Shown one piece after another: positions 63,171 to 64,000 of a stretch of DNA of 64,000 nt (its first letter is position 1; every line of letters begins with the position of its first letter). The stretch spans positions 20,301,545-20,365,544 of the forward strand of contig JAQNBH010000012.1 of the NCBI GenBank assembly GCA_028752905.1, given 5' to 3'. A program made the position numbers and the translations under genes. Under the pieces are notes generated by a model. That model searched no databases. It was not told where the DNA came from and worked only from the letters and a program-made list of their open reading frames with translations. Source of the stretch: Cladorhizidae sp. MBARI D1340-BT2. Its lineage: Eukaryota > Porifera > Demospongiae > Poecilosclerida > Cladorhizidae.

Positions 63171-64000
63171 TCAAGATAGAGAACACATAATGAAACCTAT
63201 CATTCGAATCATATCAAGTCCATTACAGTGAAGTGTGCAGAATATTATGGATGTTTGATATCAACAGAGAGCACAGGGAGAGACCTATCTTAATAGCTAT
63301 AAATTATATCAAGTTTATACAGTGAAGTGTGGAGAATCTATGAAGCTAACCTGTTTAGCATCAAGATAGAGAACACATAGAGAAACCTATCTTGTGATTC
63401 TATGTATGCAGAATATACGGATGTTTGGTATCAAGAGAGAGAACAGAGAGAGGCCTACCTTTAGAGCTATATATCAAGTCTATTCAGTGAAGTGTGGAGA
63501 ATCTATGAAGCTAACATGTTTAGCTCAAGATAGAGAACAATGAGAGATACCTATCTTGCAAGTCCATTACAGTGAAGTGTGCAGAATATATGGATGTTTG
63601 GTATCAAGAGAGAGCACTTAGAGAGTCCTATCTTAATAGCTATACATCAAGTCTATTCAGTGAAGTGTGGATAATCTACGAAGCTAACATGTCATAACTG
63701 CCCTAATTAACAAGACCAAAGTCCCAGATTTTGTCAACTGATAGAGAAGGCCCTTATCTGCAACATGTCAACAGATTATCAATAAATGTAGTGGTTTTTC
63801 ACTGGCAGGCCACCGCTTTGGCAACTGGAAAACGCCAGGAAAGATCGCAAACCTTACCACTTCAAATCACCATAACTTGCTAATACTTAGAGTACTGAAA
63901 ATTTTGGCACGTACAAAGGACAGATAATTAGAAGGGCTATTCGGTGATATAAAAATTAGCTTTTTTTGAGTAAAGTGTAGAAAAGTTATGAGCTTTACGG
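63171..64000 (+). repeat. Satellite monomer m71, partial (S), trimer type Y
   Basis: AATTA, acaatgag, actgaaaa with cacgtacaaagg, ttcggtg and T7gag. The window ends in U at agctttacgg, before tract2. Confidence 0.95.

Larger units (their letters stand above)
1..64000 (+). repeat. Satellite DNA array, ~893-bp monomer, 70 full copies
   Basis: The whole window is tandem copies of one monomer in one orientation. The landmark tcaagatagagaac followed by a(c/a)ataatgaaacc recurs 71 times, first at 680 and last at 63171, at spacings of 883-916 bp. Most copies differ at only a few positions and by a small set of indels: 24 bp at the C/U junction, AATTA in A, tta at the end of U, and single A or T changes. 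No stretch departs from the repeat, so there is no intergenic unique sequence to describe. Both edges cut through a monomer, so the true array is longer than 64 kb. Such an array is typical of eukaryotic constitutive heterochromatin. Its function (centromeric, subtelomeric or knob-like) is not shown by the sequence. Confidence 0.98.
35338..64000 (+). repeat. Zone III of the array (m40-m71)
   Basis: Zone III is marked by AATTA in A (gctataaattatatcaag), acaatgag at the B/C junction, tta near the end of U (aacatattatagacc) and the actgaaaattttgg form of U with tacaaagg. L monomers are frequent (15 of the 31 complete monomers m40-m70). This zone shows the most regular higher-order repeats, at 44-51.5 kb and 52.4-64 kb. 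Confidence 0.85.
52440..64000 (+). repeat. Trimer/hexamer higher-order repeat, 2684/5368 bp
   Basis: The trimer X (887) Y (890) Z (907) is repeated as m59-61, m62-64 and m65-67. X has agaaaggcc; Y has AATTA, acaatgag and T7gag; Z has ctatattcaag, L and atatgaaaa. X alternates between two forms: m59, m65 and m70 with ataactatc and ctaaaatgtc, and m62 and m68 without. The true period is therefore six monomers (52440-57807). The second unit (57808-62283) lacks one Y. The third starts at 62284 and is cut by the window. Confidence 0.88.

Noticed and set aside
1..64000. CRISPR array
   Set aside because: The repeats are direct and regular, but there are no spacers. The whole 890-bp unit repeats, which is far outside the CRISPR repeat size.
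1..64000. CENP-B box
   Set aside because: I looked for nTTCGnnnnAnnCGGGn around the ttcgaa in A and ttcggtg in U. Neither fits the core. Lack of the box does not exclude a centromeric role.
1..64000. Telomeric repeats, rDNA spacer, 5S or tRNA genes
   Set aside because: There are no TTAGGG/TTTAGGG runs. The single ttaggg in caaattagggcaaa occurs once per monomer and is not tandem. I recognise no rRNA or tRNA sequence.
1..64000. Insertion sequence or transposon tandem array
   Set aside because: No terminal inverted repeats, LTRs, target-site duplications or transposase/reverse transcriptase reading frames are visible in the monomer. Only an old contribution of a transposon fragment to U remains possible.

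Overview
The window is a single uninterrupted satellite DNA array. All 64,000 bases are head-to-tail copies of one AT-rich monomer (about 35% G+C in four 60-base lines I counted), always in the same orientation. I see no gene, RNA gene, transposon insertion or unique sequence. The array runs off both ends. I count 70 complete monomers (m1 to m70, from 680 to 63170) plus a partial copy at each end (m0 and m71). Monomers are 883-916 bp, mean about 893 bp.

Each monomer has two parts. The first, about 520 bp, holds three related subrepeats: A (about 185 bp), B (about 164 bp) and C (168-174 bp). These resolve further into alternating half-units of about 77-89 bp. The second part, about 365-385 bp, is a domain called U here that is not visibly related to A, B or C. 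It contains a G-run tract and most of the CpG sites. A 24-bp segment at the C/U junction is present in 22 complete monomers (type L) and absent from 48 (type S).

Three zones differ in private variants. Zone I (1 to about 25.5 kb) has the gtttcatatc and atacgcatg variants. Zone II (about 25.5-35.3 kb) lacks these and contains an exact dimer. Zone III (about 35.3-64 kb) has a linked haplotype (tta and AATTA insertions plus acaatgag). Multi-monomer blocks are duplicated throughout, with units of 1768, 2675, 3533, 3624, 5389 and about 7977 bp, and a trimer/hexamer of 2684/5368 bp in the last 11.5 kb.

This is eukaryotic heterochromatic DNA, for example centromeric, pericentromeric or subtelomeric. 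The organism cannot be named from the sequence. The phrase aaaagttatga and substitution at both CpG and CpCpG cytosines are compatible with a plant, but this is weak inference. The open frames in the window recur with the repeat period and differ in length through single stop-codon substitutions, so I annotate no CDS.

Codes used in the monomer entries: s1 = gtttGatatc (G) or gtttCatatc (C) in A; s2 = gtgtGgag (G) or gtgtGCag (C) in A; s3 = atacGGatg (G) or atacGCatg (C) in B; S/L = 24-bp segment absent/present; tract1 = T/G run in U (T6G3 means six T then three G); tract2 = T-G-A run near the end of U.
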